Below, one piece after another: positions 10,698 to 19,502 of a stretch of 64,000 nt of DNA. Each line of letters begins with the position of its first letter. The stretch's first letter is position 1. The notes beneath the pieces were generated by a model. The model did no database searches and had not been told where the DNA came from. It saw nothing but the letters and a program-made list of their open reading frames with translations. Made by a program: the position numbers and the translations under genes. The stretch is from Liopterus haemorrhoidalis. Its lineage: Eukaryota; Arthropoda; Insecta; Coleoptera; Dytiscidae. The stretch lies in assembly GCA_963971575.1 (NCBI GenBank), contig OZ020612.1:36559916-36623915 (forward strand). The letters are read 5' to 3'.

Positions 10698-10930
10698 GAA
10701 AAAAAAAATCAATTTTGTTGTGTGCCGCAATGTAAATCGTGAATAAGGAAGAAACCCTCTTAAACATTCCATAATTTACCTAAATCGAAAGAAAAAAAAA
10801 AATCAATTGAAACGACGTTTGGAGGCAGAGAGAAAGTGGATCGTAGGTTTTTATGGACCCAAAAACTAAAAATGGGTAAAAATTCAAGCCCATGCAAGCA
10901 CGTTCGATCGTTGCATTTTATGGAAAGTGA
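10698..10930 (+). pseudogene. Decayed THAP-domain fragment
   Basis: The frame over 10714-10790 reads close to CCVPQCKS, then a stop, then TFHNLPKSK, which is the start of a THAP (C2CH) DNA-binding domain. Around 10895-10935 another frame gives VRSLHFMESDFLRP, like the CSxHF-x3-DF block of THAP domains with Cys changed to Arg. Frameshifts and stops show it is dead. THAP domains occur in host proteins and in P-type transposases; the setting inside a repeated element favours the second. Confidence 0.5.
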
Positions 10931-11525
10931 TTTTTTACGTCCAAGAAAAGACTGAAAAAAGCACTTACCCCACCCAAAATTTACCTAAATAATCAGTTGA
11001 TATATTAAATGGCCCTTCTACTTTTTCAGGCAGAGATATTAATTTTTACTAATATATTTACCATATTATTGTTGCTATTATATTGACAGACAGTCAAGAA
11101 TTAAAAATAGAATGAAAAACTAAAAATTTCCTTGAAACTTTAGAATAGTATATTATTACACATCTTGTAAATCGTAGATTACCTTTAAATAAATAAAAAA
11201 AGCTCTGAAAACAGGAAAAATACAGCTCGTATTCATTTTCACCATGTAAACAAGTTCACGAGTAACAGTTTAATATCACTTTCGAGTGTTCCAGCTTTGC
11301 CGCGTATGGCGCTGCGATCTTAAAAAGTTTCCCCTATGTACGATACTGAACATCTGTCAATTTGGACTAAAAACAATATTTTAACATTGTAATAGGAATG
11401 GTGTTCTAGAATCAGAAACAAGGACAAACAGCTTCTATCTTCTTACACACATTTTTCTAAGCTGACATAGAGCATAGATCTAGTTATTTTGGTTACTTTT
11501 AAAGATTTTCAATTCTAGTTATTAT

Positions 11526-12060
11526 TACTTTCCCTAGCCATGATTATTCAACTAGATCAAATCATAATCAATTAGCAATGCCTAGTAAACACAAGAAACA
11601 TAAAGCAGAATGTTATTATTCATACTTGTCACATCGTATCCACAATAAGTTCCACACTTATCTAAAGGGACATAATTTAATTATGACTGCCGTGAATAGT
11701 AAGCGAATTATTAAAAAATGGATTTATTCATTGACAAATTGTGAAATTGAAAATATTTTTCAATAATAAATTTAATTAGTATTAATTATTTTTAATTATT
11801 TTCTCTTTTTAAAGACATGTAAAAATTTAGTAAGTTTATAATTATTATTATTATTATTTCTAATGTTATTTTTCATACCACTCTACACTGTACGAATATA
11901 TTTTGTTACCACACGCTGAACCCTCAGGTTCTTTGTGGGTCTTGCTCTTCCTAGGGCTATGTTGTTATTGTTATAATAAGTTAAGGTCTTATATATAAAT
12001 ATTATGTTTTGTATATGTATCTGCTTAATAATAATAATAAATAAATAAAAAAAAAAAAAA
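11526..12060 (+). mobile_element. LINE 3' end with (TAA)n/A tail
   Basis: TAATAATAATAATAAATAAA and a 13-base A run at 11989-12060, after a short GC-richer block at 11904-11960, look like the 3' end of a LINE. The sequence after the tail (GTTACTTTTACCGATTCATT) is the inside of a short MITE whose left part may lie near 11500, suggesting the LINE landed in it. No coding match is retained. Confidence 0.45.
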
Positions 12061-12132
12061 GTTACTTTTACCGATTCATTGAAGCTTTTGATCATTTTGT
12101 TCAGGAAAAGCCAACTTCAATATATAAAAAAA

Positions 12133-12757
12133 TCAGCTGTGGCCACCACAGGACCGACCGCCATCATAAAGTGCTTGTATAAAATACATTCTAGCAGCAG
12201 AGTAGAAATAACTTTGCCTAATATTTTCTAACAGAGATATTATTTATCATGACCATGGAAACGTTACATATAAGTATGAAAAAAAATTTCAAAATTTTTC
12301 GTTTTATCAAAAAACGTCCCACATAAAAGTTATTAGTTATTGCATTTATAGCAACTTTTGTTCAATAATTTTTTTCGAAATATTTTTCTGTTGCTAATTA
12401 TTCGCAAAAATCTTAAAATCGACATGAGTAAACTCCCATTTCTAGTCAACCGACGATTCTACGATTTTTACCAAAAGTTGATCAACTCGTGTCATTGATG
12501 TCAAAAGCTTAAATATGCAGTTTCATAAAAATCCTTTTAGCCGAATTTGCTCTGCACGTGTACACAGACAGACGGACAGACAGACGGACAGACGGACAGA
12601 CAGACAGACAGACAGACGGACAGACAGACCGAAAGACATCATGCTAAAAATAGTCAAAACGTTATTTAGGGACCTCAATTCGTGGAGATCCATCGAAATC
12701 TCGAAATGTCAAAATCGGTATGATCACAATACCTCCCTTATATATGTTGACGGTCGG
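12133..12757. mobile_element. Unclassified insertion with tetranucleotide-rich core
   Basis: The segment separates the halves of the MITE above. GACCGACCGCC near 12153 and GACGGTCGGT near 12750 are inverted and may be the true ends. It carries a CAGA/CGGA microsatellite. No coding match is seen. Confidence 0.5.
12565..12632. repeat. (CAGA/CGGA)n microsatellite
   Basis: CAGACAGACGGACAGACAGA and permutations run for about 68 bp. The frame through it gives a TDRQ repeat and is not a gene. Confidence 0.9.
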
Positions 12758-13053
12758 TAAAATAGCTAATGACAACTTACAAAAATGAAAATTCAGATTA
12801 ATTCCGCCTAATCGTTTGGGATAGACTATAACTTTAAAAACCAACCTATACTGGCTATTAGAAAAAAAAACGACTTTGTCATAGTGTAATAAATTACTAC
12901 TTTACAAAGTTCTCCTGAAACCCATATGGACTTACGGACTACAACTCTGGGGCACAGCGAGTAATTCAGAAACTAACTAATTTAGAAATAATACAGAGAA
13001 TCCAATCAAAGACATTACTCACCGTAGTTAATGCACCTTAGTATATATCCAAA

Positions 13054-13218
13054 CAGTGGCGGACTTTCGCAAAGACAAAAAAGACAATTGTCTTGGGCCC
13101 GTAATTTTCAAGGGCCCAACAAACCCTTCCCCTTTTCCCTTCTCCTTTAAACGCCTCTAGGTTGAGGACCCGTAAATCAAAAATGTCTTGGGCCCGGCGA
13201 AGGCTTAATCCGCCACTG
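13054..13218. mobile_element. hAT-type MITE with 8-bp duplication TATCCAAA
   Basis: CAGTGGCGGA at the left and CCGCCACTG at the right are inverted, with TATCCAAA at 13046-13053 and 13219-13226. It sits inside the Jockey remnant. Confidence 0.9.
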
Positions 13219-13339
13219 TATCCAAATATAGATTATGATTTTCAGATGCACACATTAAAAGAAGAAATTTCAAGATTTAGTAGTAAATATATACTTAATA
13301 ATAAAGATATAATAAAATTAATATAAATATATCACGGCT

Positions 13340-13563
13340 TGAAAATCATTGTGGTGGAGGGTAACAAGAGAGAGGGGGGGTAGTCGGGGGAAATTCCCGG
13401 GGCCCCGGGGTTCTTGGGGCCCGGGGTCCTGGGCAGACTCGTAGGAATTAAAGACTTTTTTTTTTGCTCAGCACTTGTATGTTGGAATTGAGGACACCGG
13501 GGCCCGCAAAGAAAGATTTTAAGTTTTTACCCGGGGCCCCACAAGTCCTCTCGGCGGCCCTGC
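13340..13563. mobile_element. G/C-rich hAT-like fragment
   Basis: The right end GGCGGCCCTG resembles hAT termini and two GGGGCCC-rich stretches face each other, but the left end and the duplication are not clear. It separates two recognisable Jockey pieces, so it is an insertion. Confidence 0.4.
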
Positions 13564-13800
13564 ATACAATTATTAGATAACAGCGACGAAATTAAAAGAC
13601 AAAAAATAGCATCCGCTGGACTTCGTAGATAGACACATCAATTCTGTAAAAATTTACTGTGTAGAAACGTTACTACAAGATAAAATATTATAAAAAGTAT
13701 AATGACTTTCATTCATGTTAGTAACTGACCTTGCTCTTAGTGACAAATTTAGTTACTATGATCATAGTAACTGAGTTACAGAATTAGTCTGAGATTCTAG

Positions 13801-13998
13801 CAGCAACGGCGAAAAGCAGAAACAAGAGGGGCACAGGTCCTGAGCGCCCACTGTTAGGGGCGCCAAAACGAGAGTTCAAATATACAAATTCTCAATGGCA
13901 TACTCAATAAATTATGGAGGTACCAAAAAATTGTCTGCAAATTAACTTGACTTTGCCTGGCCTTGCCCTGGATGTCAAAAGAGCTAGTGCCGGCTCTG
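13801..13998. mobile_element. hAT-type MITE with 8-bp duplication GATTCTAG
   Basis: It starts CAGCAACGGC and ends GCCGGCTCTG, flanked by GATTCTAG at 13793-13800 and 13999-14006. Terminal repeats are short and degenerate; the duplication is the main evidence. Confidence 0.65.
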
Positions 13999-14202
13999 GA
14001 TTCTAGCAACGTTTATATATTATGCATAATGAATAGTTAAGAAAAATTAGGATATTACAACTGGGGAATATTCCAATCATGTCAAGATTGAAAATTTACA
14101 TGGAACAATGAAAAAATAAATAAATACCTACGAAATCCTGAATCGTGCAAAATTGGCACTTCAACATCAACATAAAATATTATCGCTAGTAGATACCGGT
14201 AC

Positions 14203-14838
14203 TCTGCCTGTTAACCATCGCCCTTAAAGTATATATAACCTATACCTAATTGCTATTCTCAGGACTAAAGACTCGTTTATAATAAATCCATAACATAATG
14301 CATAAGGATGGGGCAATGGACGCTTTGAGCCTCGTTTATAATAGATATGCTATGTATCCATAACATAAAAATTACAGTACTCTTTTTGTTCTGTTTATTA
14401 GAAACAGATGTTCTGAACTGTCAAAGTCATTGTCCCATCCTTACGCATTATGTGATGGGTTTATTATAAACGAGGCTTTATTCTTGTGGAGTCTGTTTGC
14501 GTCTGGCATTATACCATTATTATTAAGTCTTACCCTTGTTTTATATGTCTTTATATTTTAGATTAATAGTATTCTGAATATATTAAGAAGACAACCGGTA
14601 AAAAAAAATATTTTTTTTCTCATCGTTTCAATACCAGACTGGAAATTGCTAGTTATCTCCGCAGGCCAGTCCGCCACTGCCTTGCTTTCACAAACTGCGT
14701 AGTTGCGTATGCGCAACTAGGTGCTGCGCAATAGAAACATGCGCAGCTCCGCCAAGACCGAAGCAGTTGCCAACGAAATGTAGTTGTTTCGCCACATAAT
14801 AGATGGCGCTGACCGACTATTCTTATTTCTCGATACCA
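14203..14838 (+). repeat. U2-upstream flanking repeat, copy 2
   Basis: This is the counterpart of 1-326, longer because a MITE (14283-14482) and further sequence lie inside. It ends with ATGGCGCTGACC and ATTCTTATTTCTCG, then a stretch (14839-14885) that probably is the native U2 upstream region absent from copy 1. Confidence 0.6.
14283..14482. mobile_element. MITE, family TCGTTTATAATAAA, copy 1
   Basis: CTCGTTTATAATAAATCCAT and the inverse GGGTTTATTATAAACGAG bound the element, with CATAATGCATAAGGATGGG and its complement just inside. A second copy lies at 56537-56697. Confidence 0.7.
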
Positions 14839-14885
14839 GATGGTGTTCTGGGTGTAATAACTACTCTCAAAACTTTACAATTGGT

Positions 14886-14920
14886 ATCGCTTCTCGGCCT
14901 ATGGCTAAGATCAAAGTAGT
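14886..14920 (+). ncRNA. U2: U2 snRNA gene, 5' part (copy 2, split)
   Basis: ATCGCTTCTCGGCCTATGGC then TAAGATCAAAGTAGT matches the U2 5' end, missing two bases of GTGTAGT. AAGATCAAA recurs directly after it at 14921-14929, a junction repeat formed at insertion. The 3' half is 17715-17863. Confidence 0.9.
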
Positions 14921-14930
14921 AAGATCAAAA

Positions 14931-17714
14931 TGGAGGAGACAGCGAGGATAGTCAAGCTGAAGCCTCCGCGTACTGGGAATAATTACCCTACTCAGCAACC
15001 TGACACTAATGATGCCCCAGTACATACAGAAGATGTACAGACATAACCGCCGACGGGCAGTCAGGCTGCTAAAGGGTGATAAAGTGTAACAAAGGGTAAA
15101 TAACCATTTCACTGAGACGTGGAGTGACCGACAACACCAACCGTGTCTGTACCAAAGGGATGTCCATCCTGAACGCCCTCGGCTTGAACTAGACGAGCTG
15201 TCAGTTCAAGAGGTCGCCGCAAGACTGCGACGGGCAGAGAACACCGCTCCAGGTCCCGACCGCATTACCTACGCAATGTGGCGGCGTGCAGATCCAGAAG
15301 GTCAGATCCTGACTGCGGTGTACAACCCATGTCTGAGGTTTAGACGTATACCGCAGGAGTGAAAAAACTCAAGAACAATCTTGATCCACAAAAAGGGTGA
15401 CCGCCAATTACTGACCAACTGGAGACCTACCTCCCTATCTAACACCATTCACAAGCTCTACGTTGGGTGCATAGCGGCCAGGCTCACAGCCTGGATCCTG
15501 CAACACCAAGTGTTGCACCCAGCGCAAAAGGGCTTTCTGCCGCATGATGGTGTGTTTGAACACAATTTCGTCCTCAAACACACGTGAGAAAATGCGCGCA
15601 GAGGGAGAAGGTGACTTGTGTGCCGCATGGTTGGACATAGCCAACGCGTTCGGCTCAGTCTCGCACGGCGCAGTCGTCGATGCCGCACGCCACAGCGGAG
15701 TAGGTGAGTCTTTTGTTGACATAATAACAGACATTCTGGCCAACAATAAGACTCAAGTTCTGACATCGGGAGGGCCGACAGCGGAAATCACGGTGAAAGC
15801 GGGTGTTAAGCAAGGGTGTCCACTGAGTAGTCTGCTGTTCTGCCTAGCCATGGACCCGATCATCAGAGGCATTCGGGCTGACCACCCGAAACACCGTGTT
15901 CTCGCATATGCAGACGACCTGGTGCTGCTTGCTGAGAGTCCGTTGGAGTTGCAAAACCACCTCGATGAGGTGGAGAGGAGTGCGGGAATGATCTCCCTGC
16001 AATTTAACCCAAATAAATGTCACACGCTACACGTGAGAACCACACCGGCTCTGGGCGTCTATGACACCCGGTTCTCCATTGCAGGGCAGATAATACCGAG
16101 ATTCGAGAGCATCTCCGACTATGAGACCTTCCTCGGAGCGCCAGTAGGATTCTCGGTAATCCCGCACAACAAACCTCTCATCGAACTAGCCAAATTTGGT
16201 TTAGTTGTCCTCCGCTCCAAGCTAGCGCCATGGCAGCGACTGGACGCTCTCCGGACGTTTGTAGTCAGCTGCGGTACATTCCAGATGCGGATGGCCGTCT
16301 TCACAAAGACCCAGTGGGGCGAAATTGATCAGATTTTTCGCCCCGAAATCAGGAGGACGCTCAATGTACCACAGGAGGCTGCGAACGAGTACGTGTACGG
16401 GTCAACACAGGCAGGACTTTGCGGCATGCCACTATTAGCAGAGTCATCGGATCTCGCTCTAATAGACTCAGCATTCAAACTGCTGAGCTCGCGAGATCCG
16501 AGAATATGCGACCTTGCGATCCAACACCTGCAAGCTGTGGTCTCGTACCGTACGAGAGAAGATCCCTCCGACGAGACAACGGGGAGATACCTGTCGGGAG
16601 ACAACGGAGCTCCATTTAGCGGTAGAACCGACGAGTTGCGCACGGTATGGTCCTCCGCTAGGCTGGCATCCAGACCTGGATGTCACCTGGTGGTTCGACC
16701 AGAACGTCCCTCATCTGCAGTCTGGCGCCAACAACATCTCGGCATCACAGCGCGGTAAGCTTATGGCCATCATAAGAGATACCCGCAACAAAGCCAGACT
16801 GCACAGACTCCTAGACCTACGCAGTCAGGGAAAGGCGATGGAGTGTGTTGCCACGGATCCTACAAACACACATTTTATCCGTGACGGCGCATTCACTCGC
16901 TTTGCTGACTGGCGATTTGATCACCGGGCGCGACTCAATCTTTTACCACTAAATGCGAATAACAGACAGGAGGAGGCGGACAAGCGGTGCCGCAGATGCG
17001 GCTACGTCCTGGAGTCGCTACCACATGTTATGTGCCACTGCATGCGATACTCTGCAGAATACAAGAAGAGGCATGACGCCATCCTCGACCGCATACACCA
17101 GGCAGCAAGAGCTACTTATTCGGTTCTACTAAGAGACCGAATAGTACCCGGGACGCGTCTTAGACCTGATCTGGTCATAGCGAAGGGCAGGCGTCTACAC
17201 ATATTGGACGTCACAATGCCCTTCGAGAACAGGCTAGAGGCGTTCCGTGCCGCGCGAGAGGAGAAGCTGCAGAAGTATCGCCCCCTGATTAACGTTTACA
17301 AGAACCAAGGATATACAGAGGTCACCGTGGAAGCCATAATAGTTGGCCCCCTCGGTGCATGGGATAACGAGAACGATCCCTTCCTCGCCAAAATCTGCAC
17401 CCGGTCCTACTTAAGATTAATGGAAAAAAGAGTGACGCAATCAGGTGGAGTAGAGACATCTACGTTAAGCATATAATTGGGGTGCGACCCAGAGATGAGG
17501 GTGGCATGAGTTCTGAGGATGAGTAGGACCATCTACACTATGTTCATCTTTCCGTTTTTTTTTCTTTTATTGTTTTATTTATTTATGTATTTATATATAT
17601 ACAGATGTTTTTTCTTCTTTTCCTCTTTCTATAAAATTACTTCTATGTTGAAATTAAGTTAGTTAAAGACACTTATATGTATAATTTATGTACTGTTTTT
17701 CAAGACAATAAAGG
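14931..17714 (+). mobile_element. U2 snRNA-targeted RLE retrotransposon, copy 2, 5'-truncated
   Basis: It begins inside the coding region (TGGAGGAGACAGCGAGGA corresponds to about 2160 of copy 1), as expected from incomplete target-primed reverse transcription. It keeps the whole RT, CCHC and RLE region and the 3' UTR, and joins U2 as GACAATAAAGG|ATCTGTTC. It is nearly identical to copy 1 where they overlap and supplies the roughly 540 bp copy 1 lacks. Confidence 0.9.
15115..17476 (+). pseudogene. U2-targeted element RT and restriction-like endonuclease (copy 2)
   Basis: RT blocks in order: TAPGPD near 15247, ILIHKKGD near 15380, QKGFLPHD near 15528, LDIANAFGSV near 15634, KQGCPLSSLLFC near 15808 and YADD near 15908. 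The C-terminal part has CRRCGYVLESLP-H-x4-C near 16990 and the RLE block RPDLVIAKG to LHILDVTMPF near 17160-17220. One TGA replaces an Arg codon at about 15586, a stop lies near 15361, and a frameshift sits near 16668 relative to copy 1. The product would reverse-transcribe at a nick in U2 DNA. All motif residues I can check are present, so the damage looks recent. Confidence 0.85.
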
Positions 17715-17863
17715 ATCTGTTCTTATCAGCTTAATATCTGATATGTCCTGCACAGCAGGACCAGTATATTAAACTGATTTTTGGGAAATGACGGAGAGCT
17801 AGGGGCTTGCTCCACCTCTGTCACGGGTCGGCCCGGTATTGCAGTACCGCCGGGAATGGGCCA
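17715..17863 (+). ncRNA. U2: U2 snRNA gene, 3' part (copy 2, split)
   Basis: 149 bp from ATCTGTTCTTATCAGC through the Sm site (GATTTTTGGG) to GGTATTGCAGTACCGCCGG and the 3' end. It differs little from the copy 1 half at 4370-4518. Confidence 0.9.
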
Positions 17864-17950
17864 CTTTTATCATAATTTAAACATGGAATCAAATTATTTA
17901 TAAGTCTGGAAGTGTATAATATATGCACAAAATTTGACAGTATAATTGGT
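17864..17950 (+). promoter_or_regulatory. U2 intergenic spacer between copies 2 and 3
   Basis: Only 87 bp separate the end of U2 copy 2 from the start of copy 3, so the genes are in tandem. The first 40 bases match the spacer at 4519. TATAATTGGT before the gene resembles CAATTGGT before copy 2. Any snRNA promoter element (PSE) must be in or near this spacer, but I cannot identify one with confidence. Confidence 0.4.
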
Positions 17951-17987
17951 ATCGCTTCTCGGCCTATGGCTAAGATCAAAGTGTAGT
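17951..17987 (+). ncRNA. U2: U2 snRNA gene, 5' part (copy 3, split)
   Basis: ATCGCTTCTCGGCCTATGGC then TAAGATCAAAGTGTAGT is the cleanest U2 5' end in the window and includes the branch-point-pairing GTAGT. It is followed directly by retrotransposon coding sequence. Confidence 0.92.
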
Positions 17988-18346
17988 GGCCCGATGTTTG
18001 CAATGTTATACAGTAAATCATGGAGGAGACAGCGAGAATAGTCAAGCCGAAGCCTCTACGTACTGGGAATAATCACCCTACTCAGCATCCTGACACTAAT
18101 GATGCCCAATACATCCAGAAGATGTACAGACATAACCGCCGGCGGGCAGTCAGGCTGCTAAAGGGTGATCAAAGCCCCTACATGCAAGGTTGGTACAGAG
18201 GCGTCACTAACCATTTCTCTGAGACGTGGAGTGAACGTCCACACCAACCAAGTCTGTACCAAAGGGATATCTACCCTGAACGCCCCCCTCAGCTTGACTA
18301 GACGAGCTGTCAGCTCAAGATGTCGCTGCAAGACTGTGACGGGCAG
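17988..18346 (+). mobile_element. U2-targeted retrotransposon fragment, copy 3
   Basis: GGCCCGATGTTTGCAATG onward matches copy 1 from about 2128, giving the peptide DAQYIQKMYRHNRRRAVRLL and reaching the ACTGTGACGGGCAG that precedes the TAPGPD block. It ends abruptly and is followed by CTAGGG and late U2 sequence. All RT and RLE domains are gone. Confidence 0.85.
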
Positions 18347-18352
18347 CTAGGG

Positions 18353-18427
18353 TGACGGAGAGCTAGGGGCTTGCTCCACCTCTGTCACGGGTCTGCCCTG
18401 TATTGCAGTACCGCCGGGAATGGCCCA
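18353..18427 (+). ncRNA. U2: U2 snRNA gene, 3' end (copy 3, truncated)
   Basis: TGACGGAGAGCTAGGGGC to the U2 3' end. The stem IIa to Sm-site portion present in copies 1 and 2 is deleted together with the 3' half of the retrotransposon. Confidence 0.85.
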
Positions 18428-18511
18428 CTTTTGTATAATTAAAACATAGTTATCATTAATCTTGATTAGATGAGTTACGTCCGTAAGTTAGTAATTATAA
18501 ATGAAATATTT

Positions 18512-19502
18512 TTGATATGTGGGAATTTTAAATACTTGGTTTTCAACAACATAGAACTTTCTTTTGGTACTACAACCAAAAACAATATCAAAATTTTCCG
18601 AACATCACATAAGAAACTAGCATCCCTGATCAACAGAAAGATATTCTTATTAAATTGCCGAAGACAACAGCTCACTCCAAACCACATCAAACAAAATTTC
18701 AAATTCATCTATAACCTGGAAACAACAAACCATCATTTTCATAATCAAATCAGTTGATGATAGAGTTCTATCACCAAAAAATTAGCAAGGTCGGTATTGA
18801 ACTTAGAGATAAAAATTACCTTATGTAATATTAAAAATATTGAACAACAACTGAATGACCTTGGAATTAAACTAAAAAATGTATTACCTCATAATACATT
18901 TTGTCAATGTAAAACCATTACTAATAAAGAATTTGAAAGAGAATTTGAGACAATAAAAGCAAGAAATATAAAAAAACTTAAAACACTTCAAAACTCAATT
19001 AAAAATATCACATATAACTGTCAAGACAAATGGTTAATTAATCTAACTAACACAACTTTACCCCAATATGCTAAAGATATACTTAGTCTGGGACCTAAAT
19101 TTAGCATACCTACCACTCTTAATAAATATAATATTAATAATGTCATTACAGATTTAGAATTTAACATTAACCGTATAAGTAATGATACTGACACTAAAAA
19201 TCTTCTTGGAAATCAAGCGTGTAATATATTAACTAATAATATTAATATTGATAAAAACTTAATTAATCCACTTATTAATAATAATATACTTAAAGATTTT
19301 AATAATACTAAAAATTTTCTTAGTAATAATAAACAATTAATAGTATGCAGTTCAGATAAAGGTAATTGTACCGTAATAATTAATAATAACCAATACGAAC
19401 AAAAAATGATTGATATCTTATCTGATAATAACATATATAAACCACTAAGTAAAGACCCTACCAGCAAATTCCAAACACTTAATAACAATATTATTGATAA
19501 CA
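18512..19502 (+). pseudogene. Penelope-like element, N-terminal part of the polyprotein
   Basis: 18512-18757 encodes an Asn/Lys-rich helical stretch (KKLASLINRKIFLLNCRRQQ) that fits the Penelope N-terminal region, then a TGA at 18758. 18797-19502 is open and contains LPQYAKDILSLGPKFSIPT and SSDKGNCTVIINNNQYEQKM, conserved blocks just before RT. The frame stops making sense exactly at the Helitron boundary, at the codon starting 19502. Confidence 0.8.

Larger units (their letters stand above)
9745..11380 (+). mobile_element. Element A copy 2, possible THAP/P-like DNA transposon
   Basis: This copy shares its left portion (9760-10050) and middle (10240-10590) with copies at 5700-9055 and 40530-42320. 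Copies 2 and 3 also share ACTGAACATCTGTCAA (11344 and 42300), so copy 3 has lost the 10590-11340 interval. That interval in copy 2 holds the decayed THAP-like coding stretch. A P-type transposon is a plausible reading, but I could not define terminal repeats. Confidence 0.45.
12061..12828. mobile_element. Short MITE copy (GGCGGAACTA family), interrupted
   Basis: 12061-12131 and 12758-12828 match the two halves of the MITE at 10051-10231 (ATCATTTTGTTCAGGAAAAG; GCTAATGACAACTTA; TCCGCCTAATCG). The middle, about 12133-12757, is a foreign insertion. Confidence 0.65.
12890..13620 (+). pseudogene. Jockey-like LINE remnant, RT C-terminal region, multiply interrupted
   Basis: LLKPIWTYGLQLWGTAS near 12915-12965 is the conserved block after the RT of Jockey elements. 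The theme continues at 13227-13300 (DYDFQMHTLKEEISRFSSK) and 13565-13620 (LLDNSDEIKRQKIASAG). Two hAT-type insertions, 13054-13218 and about 13340-13563, separate these pieces. Stops and frameshifts abound. Confidence 0.65.

Noticed and set aside
12515..12760. 81-codon frame with a TDRQ repeat
   Set aside because: Translation of a tetranucleotide microsatellite.
18475..18708. Minus-strand hydrophobic frame opposite Penelope
   Set aside because: Shadow of the Asn/Lys-rich Penelope coding strand; same for 19213-19503.
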